Part shown: positions 11,801-22,321 of the stretch, piece by piece
How positions within the stretch are numbered: the stretch's first letter is position 1
How the letters are laid out: every line of letters begins with the position of its first letter
Origin: Xiphophorus maculatus
Taxonomy: Eukaryota; Chordata; Actinopteri; Cyprinodontiformes; Poeciliidae
DNA: 64,000 nt
Assembly (NCBI RefSeq): GCF_002775205.1
Contig: NC_036456.1
Coordinates: 24,503,968 to 24,567,967, forward strand
Direction: 5' to 3'
The notes under the pieces: model-generated
What the model was told of the DNA's origin: nothing
The model's input: the letters and a program-made list of their open reading frames with translations, nothing else
The model's database searches: none
Program-made: the position numbers and the translations under genes

Positions 11801-12290
11801 ATATTATGCTCAGTGATGAAATCATTAATTAATAGAGCTTTAGCACAGAGAGATCTGGTATTTAAAAGAGCTAGTTTAAGTGACTTGGAGGCCAAGAAAT
11901 CTTCAGTCTGAGGTTCCTTTAGGCAGGGGAACAGTCTGACGTTTGAATTAGGTCCCCTATATTTTATGTTTCTGTTTCTTGTAGATTTTCTTGTAGTGAT
12001 CCGGACAGGTAGTGTCCTGTTCTGCAGTGCCGAGGGGCCAGACACATTCTGGAGCAAGAAGGGCGTAAAGATAAAGTCTGGACCCCGGCCTCAGACCTCA
12101 GAAACGCAGAGTGATGGATCCTCTGTGGTGCTGTAAAGCACCACCGTGCTTTACAGCTGCTGTTGAATCTTTTCTGCTCATTTATTACTAAGTCTGTAAA
12201 CATGTTGTTGTTGTTTAAAGCTAAAACTTCCCCACTGGTTTTATTTTTCCCTGTTGCTGTAGTTTTGTAGTTCACTTTAGAAATAATATT
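8889..12290 (-). mobile_element. decayed L2/CR1-clade LINE
   Basis: On the minus strand: an endonuclease region (about 12057-11254; LLNTRSLCAKALLINDF, FLTETWL, IIVGDFNIHVD), a reverse transcriptase (10392-9706; [35 protein letters not shown]), a C-terminal segment (9635-9039; RIDYCNSVFTGL, LKSLHWLPV), and a 3' tail ending AAATAAAATTTGATTGA plus four-base repeats at about 8889-8908. Frame breaks and missing conserved residues show it is dead. The 5' end is approximate. It separates IgV-A from the V-exon relics at 12.8-13.4 kb. Confidence 0.85.
9039..12057 (-). pseudogene. LINE endonuclease / reverse transcriptase ORF, broken
   Basis: The polyprotein would encode an APE-type endonuclease followed by reverse transcriptase and makes the nick and cDNA for target-primed insertion. 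It is split over at least three frames: 12057-11254, 10392-9706 and 9635-9039. The polymerase YADD is intact. The stretch between the endonuclease and RT (about 11250-10400) is heavily degraded, and a short tandem duplication containing CTAGATCTATAA interrupts the frame near 9699-9733. No intact copy can be expressed from here. Confidence 0.8.
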
Positions 12291-12760
12291 ATATATGTAT
12301 AAATGTTTCCAAGATAATTATTTCTAATTAAGTTAGAGTTAATAGTCAATGAAATGATGAACTTTAAACCTAAAGAATAAATTTGGGCTCAACTTTACAA
12401 TAACAACATTTAATGAAGGAAAAACTGATTTTTATTCATTACTGTATTTAAAGATAATTAAATTCTTGTTTCCAGATCTTTTTAAAAGATTCAAAGTCCT
12501 GTACTGTTATGTTTTAATGTTTTGATGCTCATTGTCATTATCATCTGCTCTTCCTACAATGTTTATTCATGAATATTTATGAATTTACTGTAAAATTATT
12601 TGACTTCATGTGAAGTTTTCCTGATAACTTTTCTAAACTAAACGAGGTGAGTCAGGAAGTTTCCCAGATGTTTGAATGTTTCTTCACGTTTCTGTACGAT
12701 AATGTTCTTGTTAAATGATTGAATAAAGAAATGACCACAGAGAACCAGTCCTCCATCAGA
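12291..12760. other. no gene recognised
   Basis: AT-rich sequence between the LINE and the first V-exon relic, with no recognised coding or repeat structure. Confidence 0.4.
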
Positions 12761-12764
12761 TCCA

Positions 12765-12808
12765 AGATGGCTTCCACTCTGCAAGGTGTCGACTCAGCAT
12801 CTCTGGTA
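12765..12808 (+). pseudogene. relic of the 3' end of an IgV V exon
   Basis: AGATGGCTTCCACTCTG followed by GTGTCGACTCAGCATCTCTG resembles the family V-exon end (GATGGATTCAACTCTGG, then TGTCGACTCAACGTTACTG), and a donor-like GTAGGT follows. Only about 44 nt can be aligned, so this is a fragment of a lost copy or a chance partial match. Confidence 0.4.
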
Positions 12809-13358
12809 GGTTCAGTAAAATATTTGTCATTTTTAATCATTTATATTTAAAGTTTCTATTCCTGCAGCGTTTTGCTTTTTTCTGATGTAAAATCCTAAAG
12901 AAAATGATGAGGATCAATAGAGGATGACTTACAGCTCCAATGAGGGAAATATTTAGTATTTCCATAAATCCTGGTTCTGTTGCTGCTGACCCGTCCAGCT
13001 GCAGCTGGCAGTAATTTCAGTCTGCTTCTTCTTTAAAATGTCCAGAATCACAAAAACATTAGCAAATATCTCAGTGCATATTTACTCATTATTATTCAAA
13101 CACTGTTTTTAGAAACTCAAATGTTTTCCAGGCTGTTTTTGCTCATCCTGATCTGGACTTTTAATTTCTCCTCTTCATGTTTTGGTTCTTAATGTTGGCA
13201 GAAACATGAGGATTAAAATCCCACCTGAATCATTTTCTCAGTCCAGCTGCTGTTCATGTTGCAGTTAAACAACAACATCAGTTCTTATGGTTCAAACTGC
13301 AGCAGGAATCATTTCACAGAAAATCCTGTCAATATTTTACCTTCGGCTGAAATCATCA

Positions 13359-13437
13359 GACGCTGAGTCGGCATCTTCCAGAGACGAAACCGTCTTCAGT
13401 CTGAACACATGGAGTCTGATTCATCCTCTGAGTGGGT
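13359..13437 (-). pseudogene. relic IgV V exon with internal deletion
   Basis: Read on the minus strand, CTCAGAGGATGAATCAGACT, CCATGTGTTCAGACTGAAGA and CTCTGGAAGATGCCGACTCA match the E-F and G regions of the family V exon. Between CAGACTGA and AGACGG about 46 nt that encode the F-strand Cys are missing, apparently joined at a short repeat of the GACTGA(A)GA type. It lies downstream of a minus-strand first-exon-like arm at 15.4 kb, as if both were parts of one dead gene. Confidence 0.6.
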
Positions 13438-13441
13438 GTAG

Positions 13442-13448
13442 ATGATTG

Positions 13449-13480
<32 letters not shown>

Positions 13481-13481
13481 G
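13442..13481. repeat. (TTGA)n microsatellite
   Basis: About nine copies of a TTGA/GATT repeat with one ATTTA interruption, directly beside the V-exon relic. Confidence 0.9.
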
Positions 13482-14617
13482 TTTTGTTCTTTGAAGCCAC
13501 AATGAAACAGAGAATTCAGATTTCACATTTTCAATCGTTTCAAGAGTTTTTTTTTTCTATTTGCTTCGATTATTTGGAGACAATTTATTAGATTGTTGTA
13601 GTGGCGACTTTTCAGCACTAGAGGGAGAAGCAACGTTTAGTAAAAAGCTCAAATAGAGCTGATCTCAGTTCTGGAAACAAACATCTCAACAGTGAACAAC
13701 CATCCTGACAGAAAGTCTGCATAAATATGGATTTATTAATAACATGAGAACATTATGAACAGACCAACTGGAGCAGATAAAAAACTTTATGCTCAGTAAC
13801 AAAGAGCATCAATTAAACAGCTTTAAGACCAAACATCAGAACAGATCAATGAGTCCAGAAAACTTTGAATCAATATTTTACAGTATATTCTAGAATATTT
13901 GTAATTTTTCAGAGACTCTGGAGGTTGAGTTTATTATCTATAAGCCATAATCAAAGTTACAAGAAAAAAAAAAGTTTAGAATATGTGAGTCTATATAATA
14001 TATGCTAGTTTTACTTTCTGAATTAAGTCTTGAACTTTTTAACAAAATTATAATTTTTTGTGCTCTTGTTTATTTCTACAGTGGAATAAAAATAATATAT
14101 AAACACAGTTGCTGATGAGAAAACCTTCATTTAATGTCTCAACATACATTCATCACCATTCAGTGAATTATTACTGTTTAAAATGAATTATTTCAGGAAC
14201 TTGACCTTCCAGTTTATATTTAGTAAAACTGCTGGTGTGATTTGAGCTGTGGGCGGAGTCACGTGTTTAACTCCTCCCACGCCGCCGCAGTGAAGCTCTG
14301 CTCGGAGCAAACCGTAGAAACTTTTTCTGCCTCTGAACCTTCGTGATTCTCCAGTGTTGAAATCTTATCATTTCAGAGACAGTTTCATTATAAACTGTAA
14401 ACAAATGAAACATTTTCTGAGTGTGAAATATCAAACACATTTCGTCACTGCAGACATATTGATCTGTGAAGCACTTCAGACTTTTTTATTCGTCTTTATT
14501 CTGTTGAAAGAAAGAACAGAAACGAATCTATGAACGTAAACGGGACTGATTGTGTTGTCAGCGTTGGTGGGAAACCCTGAGTTTAAGAGCTGAAACATGT
14601 TGGACAAACACGTTTAA

Positions 14618-14965
14618 CCCTCTATGGCATGACTTTTTATTTTTGTGGGGAAGAAATATTTTCCTGCATTCTTTGGGAGCTTGGTGGTCCCTAATTACAT
14701 GTCAATCATAAAATCGGACTCTGACACCTCCTGGAACCAGATTTGGGTTTGTTGCCTCAGGGTAACATTGGTCTAGAACACCAAGATTGTCTACACTGAT
14801 TATGAGAAATGAAATACAAATCAAACAAAAACTATATTCATAAAAAAACTTTTTTTTGGACAAAAATATGTCAAAAATCATGCCCCCCAAAAAATAAAAT
14901 AAAGGAGCAATGTGAGGTACAGCTATGTGGTTTGTTGCCTGAGGGCAACGCCATGCCATAGAGGG
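14618..14965. mobile_element. piggyBac-type MITE with TTAA target duplication
   Basis: A 348-bp element has inverted termini CCCTCTATGGCATG and its complement, flanked on both sides by TTAA (14614-14617 and 14966-14969). TTAA targets with CCC termini are typical of piggyBac. The paralogous site near 49682 reads AAACGCGCTTAATACTGA with one TTAA and no element, an empty-site control. There is no transposase, so it is non-autonomous. Confidence 0.85.
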
Positions 14966-15013
14966 TTAATACTGATAGGAGACACAAAACATTCAGAGAG
15001 TTCAGAAAGAAAA

Positions 15014-15230
15014 ACCATACCATACCATACCAACTTTATTTATAAAGCACTTTAAAACAACCACAGCTGATACAAAGTGCTGTACATCAAAACACAACAT
15101 AACAATAAAAAAAAACATAAAATAAAAACTTACAGTTTAAAAACAAAAACAAAAAAAAAAAACATACAATTTAAAACTAGATCCCGCTAGAGTTAAAAGC
15201 CAAATAAAATAGATGGGTTTTAAGACGAGC
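15014..15230 (-). mobile_element. LINE 3'-end fragment with (TATGG)n tail
   Basis: The minus strand ends with AAGTGCTTTATAAATAAAG, TTGG and repeated TATGG, the form of fish LINE 3' tails. Only a few hundred bases are present, 5'-truncated. The paralogous block at 49.7 kb lacks it. Confidence 0.6.
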
Positions 15231-15268
15231 TTTAAAAGGGTAACATTGTAAAATGTTACCCTTTTAAA
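15231..15268. repeat. perfect hairpin, 17-bp arms, 4-nt loop
   Basis: TTTAAAAGGGTAACATT, loop GTAA, then the exact reverse complement. It sits at the junction of the LINE tail and the duplicated block. Confidence 0.9.
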
Positions 15269-15270
15269 AA

Positions 15271-15516
15271 CAAGTTACAGGAGATTAAAAGTTATTTTAC
15301 AATATATGAACTGGGAAACACAATGTTATTATTTACTGATTGTGTTTTACACTCACAAGAAACGTGTAGTTTAGTAAAAGGTTTTATCCAACTAACTCTA
15401 AACGGATCAGACAAACGGATCCACATTAAATATAATAAACTTACTCGGTTAGTTTTTCTTCTTCATCAGCGTCATCACTGACCTTGTGTCCAGGTCTCTG
15501 CACAGCTTTGCTGCTG
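15271..15516 (-). repeat. left arm of a large inverted repeat; dead first exon with donor at 15445
   Basis: This arm is the inverted counterpart of 15925-16178 and also matches 49.8-50.0 kb. On the minus strand it contains GAGACCTGGACACAAGGTC and ends at a splice donor CCGA|GTAAGTTT (exon end 15445). The downstream minus-strand sequence leads to the V-exon relic at 13.4 kb. I infer a decayed IgV gene transcribed leftwards. Confidence 0.5.
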
Positions 15517-15924
15517 ATCTCTGCAGGCCTGAATTAACAGATCGACAAATTATTTCTGCTATGCGCTTCCAGTAACAGAGGGTTGAGGAATCAAATCAGT
15601 TTGTTGGCAGCTTTCACGACTGACATCTTTCAGCTCCACCGCTTCAGCTCGCTTTGCTTTGCTTTGCTCCTCCTACTGCAACTCATTCCTCAGAATCTAA
15701 CGGAGCAGGAAGGGAAACTCCCTGATTCAGGACGAGTCCGGCTTTATGCCCTGCAACATGGAGACAGTAATGAACGTAATGAATGTAATGAATGTCCGGC
15801 ATTAGGAGGAGGAGTTCTTAAAGTGAGTAGGAGTTTGATCCCTCGACAGCCTCTAAAAGCATAACTGAAATTATTTGTCTGTCTGTTAGTTTAGATCTGG
15901 TCTGTAGCTTTAGAGATCAGTAGC
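15517..15924. promoter_or_regulatory. spacer between divergent first exons (candidate bidirectional promoter)
   Basis: About 410 bp separate the two arms, whose exon-like parts point outwards. An open frame at 15583-15864 lies inside but shows no recognised domain. No clear TATA box was identified; the promoter role is inferred from the symmetric layout. Confidence 0.3.
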
Positions 15925-16002
15925 AACGTTATGCAGAGACCTGGACACAAAAGTTGACAAAGCAACAAAATATGGAGGCTGATAAAGAAGAAAACTAACA
16001 GA
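15925..16002 (+). other. possible untranslated first exon of IgV-B
   Basis: The right arm of the inverted repeat carries GCAGAGACCTGGACACAAAA, a short frame MEADKEEN-stop, and a splice donor AACAGA|GTAAGTTT after 16002. IgV-B's start-codon exon at 17008 follows a strong acceptor, so an upstream exon is needed. The homologous arm near 50 kb lies in the same relation to IgV-E. Start of transcription unknown. Confidence 0.45.
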
Positions 16003-16379
16003 GTAAGTTTATTCTATGTGGATCTGTTTGTCTATAATTTAGAGTTAGTTGGATAAAACCTTTTAGTTAAATACACGTTTCTTGTGAATAAGTGTAAAAC
16101 ACGACAGTTAAGTCCTGAAACCATGTTTTCCAGTTCATATATCTGTAATAATAACTTTTAATCTTCTGTAACTTGTTATTATTTCTTGCAGCTGAAAGTT
16201 TAGTGTCTCTGGTTTGACACTTTTGTCCAACATGTCTCAGGTTTCAAACTCAGACAGGATTTGTCTCCATCCTGTTCTCCACACCACGACATGTGGAAAA
16301 TGTTCAGCAGGGAAAACTGCAGCCTGGAGAGGATTGTCTAAAAACCTCTCTCACATTTCGATGCGTTTCACAAGGATGA

Positions 16380-16610
16380 AGGAGTGAACTGATGCTGGAT
16401 TCAGAGCAGACTCAGTTCACTCCTTCACACAGGATTCACCAGAGACAATCCTGGATACAAACATCTTACCTGAAGAGAAGAACTGGACCGTTGCTCAGTG
16501 GGTCAAAGTCCTGTTTTCAGATGAAAGTAAAGTTTGTATTTCATTCAGAAATGAAGGTTCCAGAGTTTGGAGGAAGAATGAAGAGAACCAGAAACCAAGT
16601 TGATTAAAGT
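16380..16610 (+). pseudogene. Tc1-like transposase fragment
   Basis: In one frame the sequence reads NWTVAQWVKVLFSDESKVC followed by SFRNEGSRVWRK, the catalytic DDE region around the second Asp (FSDES) of Tc1/mariner transposases. It is truncated at both ends and frame-broken. A related minus-strand fragment lies at 47875-48225, upstream of IgV-E, so the insertion predates duplication of the IgV-B/IgV-E upstream region. Confidence 0.65.
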
Positions 16611-16878
16611 CCAAAGTGAAACTGACTGGATAGAAATTAAAAGTCTTTTCAGAAACCTGATATCTCTGTTTAGGATATTTATGTTTTTATTGGTCTTATG
16701 CAGTTTTCTAATTGTCTGTAAATAATAATCACCAAAATTACAAGAAGGCTCAGAGAATATAATCTAAATATTTTATTTAGATATAAACAATCTAAATAAA
16801 ATATTTCATAATAAAAGTTTCAGAAGGAGCAGAGAATAAAAACATGTTCTGTTGTCTGACGGCTGTATAGTTTTATTA

Positions 16879-16893
16879 CCACAAGGTGGCAGT
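16879..16893 (+). promoter_or_regulatory. CTCF-like motif upstream of IgV-B
   Basis: CCACAAGGTGGCAGT, about 115 bp before the IgV-B start codon. The same 15-mer occurs upstream of IgV-D (34120-34134, minus) and IgV-E (47477-47491, minus) and in an orphan flank at 37104-37118 (minus). It is close to the CTCF core consensus; binding is inferred. Confidence 0.4.
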
Positions 16894-17007
16894 ATTGATC
16901 TGTTTCTAAATAAAGTTAATTCTGTAGCAGGAATCCAGATGTTCCTTGTATTGTTAGTGATGATGTTCCTGATGTCCTGCTGCCTCTCCTCCTCTTCCTC
17001 TCTCAGG

Positions 17008-17927
17008 ATGAAGATGATCTCCAGGATCCTGCTGCTCCTCATCCTCAGCTCATGTCTCTGTGGTCAGTCTCCATCTTGTCTTTGTGACAGAAAGCTCTCT
17101 AGATGGAGCTGAAAGACTCCCATGTTCCAGTTCTCAGTGTGTCTGCTCCTCTCTTTCCCTCTCTGTCTCCTCAGCAGCAACATTTGTAGTGAATGTGACA
17201 CAGAGCAGCTATCAGGCAGAGGAGAACCACAGCATCACTCTGGAGTGGACCTTCACCACCAAGACTCAGGGATCCTGGAAGAATCTGTTCATCTACTGTG
17301 AATTCAGATCATCAGTAAAGTCAGGGGTAATATATCTTCATCATGATGGTGATGAGTTTCCAGAGTCTCAGGATGAACAGTTTTCAGGACGAGTCCAGAT
17401 TGACAAAGACGTCCTCAGTGAAGGACGAATCAGATTAAATGTGTCCAGACTGAGGACTGAAGACTCTGGTCAGTATCTGTGTGACGTGAAAACTGAAGAT
17501 GGATTCAACTCTGGAAGATGTCGACTCAACGTTACTGGTGAGAAGAAATAATCAGAATATAAACAAACATTTTTACAAACTTTGATAAATTCTGATTCTT
17601 GTGTTGATGAACCAACATCTTCATCTTCTACATGAATCCTCCTGGATCTCAGTTTTCATCAAATATTAATAAATATTTCTGATTTCTCTCCCAGCAGCTG
17701 CTGATCAGATCCAAACTCAGAGCCCAACTTTGACTCCAGAACCAGAACAAAGATCGAACATCTTCATCATCATCATCATCTTCATCACTGTGGGACTGAC
17801 AGCAGCAGCTCTGATGTTTCTTCTTTCTTATTTTTTAGTGAAATGTTTTCTACCAGCAGATGTTTATTTTAGTAATGATAAAGAGACAAGAGAGAGTTCA
17901 GTCACTTCATCGTTAGAAACACTTTGA
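17008..17927 (+). CDS. IgV-B: single V-set Ig domain type I membrane protein
   Basis: Exons 17008-17062 (signal peptide MKMISRILLLLILSSCLCG), 17175-17537 (V domain) and 17695-17927 (stalk, transmembrane segment, tail, TGA), all phase 1, encode 216 residues. In the V exon, numbered from its first complete residue, Trp is at 25 (ITLEW), Cys at 42 (FIYCE), Cys at 103 (YLCDV) and an extra Cys at 116 (GRCRLNV). N-glycosylation sequons occur at NVT, NHS, NVS and NVT. The stalk is rich in Thr/Pro/Glu. The membrane span is hydrophobic (IFIIIIIFITVGLTAAALMF and more) with no charged residue. The tail of about 29 residues has one Tyr (DVYFSN) but no ITIM or YxxM. AATAAA at 18042-18047 is a likely polyadenylation signal. 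Confidence 0.9.
17063..17174 (+). other. intron 1 of IgV-B (invariant 112-nt intron)
   Basis: Reads identical to intron 1 of IgV-A, D, E and F, including CTCTCTAGATGGAGCTGAAA and the pyrimidine tract CTCTCTTTCCCTCTCTGTCT. Confidence 0.85.
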
Positions 17928-18041
17928 TCAGAATGAGAGGAATGTAGATTTGTAGCATCAACACAACAAACTCATTTATTTGGTTGATTATTTTCAGCAG
18001 CTGAAAGATTTTAAAACTGAAACTCGACATAAATGAGCCTC

Positions 18042-18047
18042 AATAAA
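18042..18047 (+). terminator. polyadenylation signal of IgV-B
   Basis: AATAAA about 115 bp after the stop codon, the only canonical hexamer close downstream. Confidence 0.5.
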
Positions 18048-18049
18048 GA

Positions 18050-20890
18050 TAATTTAATCTAAGATTGTTGTTTATTTTTTATGTTCAGTGTTTCAGGTTT
18101 GATCTGATTTTCTTCCTTCTGTTCATGAACCAGCAGCATAGTGATGTTCTGGTTCTGACCAGTCCAGTTGCAGCTGGTTCTGACCCGCTGGCTGCTGGAA
18201 ACAAACGTTCTGGACTCAAGCAGAACCCGGAACCAGAACCTGGAACCAGAACCCTGATCTGAGCTGCTTTAAGCTGCAGCAGCTGATGAATCAGTGAAGC
18301 TCTGGATCTGCTCCACTGGTTCTGGTTCTGATGGTTCTGCAGGAAATCAATCCAGATTTCTTCCCTCATGTTGTCAGAACCTGATTCACTGCAGAAGCTT
18401 TTAACCTCCAACATGAGCTGCAGCTGTTTGGACCTCAGCAGAAACAATCCAGCTGCTGGATCTGACCTCAGACCAGTTCTACCATCAAGGGTTATACTGG
18501 AGCGCCACCTGGTGGTGGAGTTAGGAACTGTGAGCGTATAGAGCTGAAGGTCTGAGTGATGGACTGACTGGATCAGTTCAGTTTGATTTGTTCTGTTTTC
18601 ATGTTTTTACCATCAGAACCTTTTCAATTCTTTATTAAAGTTTTGTAGAAGAGGTTTTGGTTGTGTATGGAGTTTCCTTTGCACCCTGAATGCAACATAG
18701 GTGTGCCGCTCTGCAGCCTCCCTCGGTGTGTTAGTAAAACTGAATGTTTGATGCTGTGATGCTCTCAGTTATGTTTCTGTTAAACTGTATTTTGCTGACT
18801 TATTAGGAGTTTATCTCATTCCGTCTAAATGAAGCTGTGCATAAGTGGCGGTCGGTTAGAATAAAGATTTTATTACCGACTCGTTTTTAGCAGAGACATC
18901 TGTTATTGTGTTGCTGCTTCTATGCTCCTAATAGACGACAAGCTTTGTTGTAAAGCTACATGCTGTAATATCTAACGTTAAGTTTTAATAACCAGTCTCA
19001 GGTTACATGCCAACTGTATATTATTTTACTGCAGCTTCACTTTCTTTGCAGCTTTGTTTCTGTTTATGGTGTAACTTGGGCTTTAATTATTTTTGTTTTA
19101 TTATGTCTGCAGAAATCATACACATTCTGGTGTAACAGAGCTTAAAATATACTTTATTAAATATTATTTCCAATTCATGTTAAATTGAGTATTTGTGAAT
19201 TTTATCTCATTGAGCTGTTTTTATTTTCGGTTTTATTAATTTTACAGCACAGCTTGTTTAAACACTCCTTTTATTAACTTGTTTAGGACCAGAACGCTGG
19301 GAGAAAGGTGGACAGAGCTGGATTAATGTTTTAATCTCTTCTGCAGAAAAATAAATGCTCCAAACCATTTGAGCGATCTCACTGGATTATATATACCATC
19401 ACATCTTCACAACACTGACAAATGTCTCAACTTTCAATAGAAAGAGAAACTTTATTTTTGGACTCTGCCTGCTTTTGTTCTGTCGTCTGAATTTTCTAAG
19501 TGTCTGATCCGACACTACAGCGATTGCTGCCATCACCAATATTAGTCTTAATTACAATGAGCCAGTTTGTTTTATTGACATGTTGATCATATTACAACAA
19601 AAACAAAAAGTAAACCCCACGTTACTTTAGTTTACATCAAATCAACTTATTTATAGAAAACGATGAAGAGGAGCTGCAGCTCAAAAACCAGCAGAAATGA
19701 TCATCTTAATATCTGGAGATCGATCAGCTGATCAACGATTTTACTGGGAAATGTTGCGGCTTCATAAAGTTTCTGTTAATAAACATGTTCAAATGATTAA
19801 TTCTGCTTTTCGTTTCTTTTCAATATAAACTTTAACATACAAGCTGTGTGAATCTTAACAAGTCAGCCTTGATTATTATCAGCCCATATCATGACATCAC
19901 CACCTGTTTCAAGAATTAAACTGTTTAAATTTATTTATTTCTATAATTTTCTAATAAATGAAAAGCAAATACCTCAGTAAATATTTACTTCTTAATCTTC
20001 TAACCTTTTTTCAAAACTGATATCAGAAACTAAAATATTTTCCTCTGAGATTTATGTACAACTTTAACTTTAAAACAACACAAGTTCACACAGACAGATG
20101 TTTGCAATCAGTTTATTGATTTACAGACATTAAAGTTACAGAAAAACATCAAGGAAATCTTTTCAATTTGGGAAAGTTTCTTTGAACTTGTCATATAGAT
20201 CAGATGTGGTTTGTGTGTTTAAAAAAATATGGATATAATGATGACTTTGGAAACGTCCTTTTTTTACCCTGAAAGTTTTCTTCTAGTATATGAACTGGAA
20301 CATGAGAGAAATTTACAGAAAGAGAAAATGTTTCATTCAATATGAGAGCAAAGCTGCTGGTTTGATGCTCAGACTGTCTCTCACATCAGTGATCAATAAA
20401 GTTTAATGAGAGAATCTGGAGAATTAAAGTCATTGGATTGAACCACTAACACAGATTATACAGAATAATGAAACCATTCAGGTCAAAATTTGATCCTAAT
20501 GAATATTTTTTATGTTTTAAGAGCCAGAAATGATAATTTGTTTGTTTTTGTTCATTTTTATGAAGCCAGTTGTGCATCAAGCCAGCAGGTCGTCATCATG
20601 TTGAAAACTCAGTTTAAAGATTTAAAGATGAGATTCTTTGATTTAGAAACATTCATCGTCTCAAGTTAATTCAGCATTTTTATCTGTTCTGCTGCTTTGA
20701 ACTGAAACTGAACATCATGGCAGCTGAGTCGTCGTTTCAGTGACTTGAAACAACATCATCTATAATTATTGTCTCAATATTACAGATAATAACGTGCAAA
20801 GAAACTGTAACATCTGCAGTTCTGTTCTTCAAACTGAGGCTGAACTAAATATCTTATTTACAGCTGTGTGTTTCCAGTTTTGTTCATTTT
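18050..20890. other. no gene recognised; CTCF-like motif near 18500-18520
   Basis: Noncoding sequence after IgV-B. 18150-18350 is rich in imperfect CCAGAAC/GTTCTGG repeats that create chance open frames on both strands. GCGCCACCTGGTGGTGGAG near 18500 is, on the minus strand, a good CTCF-like match. No exon was recognised. Confidence 0.4.
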
Positions 20891-20895
20891 CCAGT

Positions 20896-21640
20896 TTATG
20901 ACCACCAGGGGGCAGCAGTCTTCTTTACTCAAATGATCAGCACTTAATGCATCTTTGCATTCCTGGCATTTTGAGTTTTCTTCTACAAAACACCATTTCC
21001 CACAATGCACTTCTTCTCTACGATCAATCTAACAGCTTAAAGCCTATCAGACGTGATCTAGTTTTCTGTCTCCGGCCAAAGAGACGTTGACTCATTCAGC
21101 GGTTCTGCCTCAAACCGCTGAACTGAAGGATGAGCCGTACATGGTCCGCCATGTTTACTGCTTCACAGTCATGGAAACCGGATCATTTTATGTTAGTTTT
21201 CGGTCAAAGGAAGATTTCCTTCAATCGTTCCTCCCTAAAACCAACTCGAGGAGCACCATCAGGTTATTAATGTGTATTTGTGGGTAATTCAACATCGTTG
21301 AACTTTCCGAATAAGTTTCATTCCTTCTCTGAAACTCATTCTACACTTTCTGACCAACAGGGGGCGGCAGTCTTCTTTCAGACTCAGATGGTCAGTAGTT
21401 TATGCATTTCTGGCATTTCGACACAATACTTTTGTTCCTCTAAACACCATTTCCCACGATGCACTTCTCCTCTACGATCAATCTAACAGCTTAAAGCCTA
21501 TCAGACGTGATCTAGTTTTCTGTCTCCGGCCAAAGAGACTTTGACTCATTCAGCGGATCTGCCTCAAACCGCTGAACTGAAGGATGAGCCGTACATGGTC
21601 CGCCATGTTTACTGCTTCACAGTCATGGAAACCAGTTAAT
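20896..21640. repeat. tandem duplication, two units about 454 bp apart
   Basis: Unit 1 (20896-21190) and unit 2 (21350-21640) share long runs, including CTACGATCAATCTAACAGCT and GATGAGCCGTACATGGTCCG. Each starts with a GGGGGC motif: CCACCAGGGGGCAGCAG near 20901 and CCAACAGGGGGCGGCAG near 21352, both close to the CTCF consensus. A weaker related stretch lies near 21940. No coding potential is evident. Confidence 0.85.
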
Positions 21641-21649
21641 ACCTTTTCC

Positions 21650-22320
21650 TCCATGGAGATAGCTCATTCAAGGATTCAGTTTGTTGCTCATTGACACTTT
21701 GTTGAGTGACGTCTCTCAAAATTAGACTAATCAGCTCATAGTTAAACATCAGCAACAACTGACCTCGTTCAGTGCAATACACTATTGTAAACAAGCTTAT
21801 TTGTGGCTAAAATAAGACCTTAGTCTTCAGCCGAGCCATTGAGGTAGCTAGTTCAGGGATTCGGCGTCTGGCTCAAGGACACCGCAACCTGTGTCATGGC
21901 CGGAAATTGTTCCACCAACCTTTTAGTTAAAGGAAAAACTATGGTCGGCCATGTTTATGCGCTACTTCTATGAGGTAGAAACTGTTTTCTCAGTGTAACA
22001 TTTCCCACCCATGATTCCACTGATAGCAGCACCGTTTCTGTAATGCTGCCGTCAAAGTGCAAAGTGCAAAGTGCATTTGTAATGAACCAAAACATTTCCA
22101 GAACAAGTTCTGTTCATTCTCCAGAACTTATTTCTCAGTTTCTGGAAACCAAAAAACACACAACTGCCTGAGCTTCAAGTCCAATACGGACTGAAGACGG
22201 GACAATCTTTGGGGAGGTCATAAGGTCATAAGGTCTCCTCCAACAGAAGACCGGGTCATGATAAAAATAAAAAATGTTGGGAATGATTCTTATTGTGGAT
22301 TTTTGGTGAATTTTTGTCTT
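21650..22320. other. no gene recognised; 3' flank of IgV-C
   Basis: Contains three tandem copies of AAGTGCA near 22055-22070 and otherwise nothing recognisable. It should include the 3' untranslated region of IgV-C, transcribed leftwards. Confidence 0.4.
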
Positions 22321-22321
22321 A

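Larger units (their letters stand above)
13876..15516. repeat. duplicated block, copy 1 (copy 2 at 48331-50000)
   Basis: This stretch aligns colinearly with 48331-50000. Shared landmarks include TATTTTACA-TATATTCTA, GGAGTCACGTGTTTAACTCC, AACAAATGAAACATTTTCTG, TAATACTGA, and the arm ending ACTTACTCGGTTAG. Copy 1 carries two insertions absent from copy 2: a piggyBac MITE at 14618-14965 and a LINE tail at 15014-15275. Copy 2 carries about 650 bp of extra sequence near 48930-49600. In copy 2 the block lies in the presumed first intron of IgV-E. Confidence 0.7.

Noticed and set aside
13442..13481. (TTGA)n as the 3' tail of another LINE
   Set aside because: No AAATAAAATT-type LINE tail adjoins it; treated as a simple repeat.
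17695..17927. Inhibitory or activating signalling tail in IgV-B
   Set aside because: The single tyrosine (DVYFSN) fits neither ITIM nor ITAM, and no charged residue lies in the membrane span for adaptor pairing.
18085..18447. 120-codon minus-strand frame
   Set aside because: Made by CCAGAAC/GTTCTGG low-complexity repeats; no domain.
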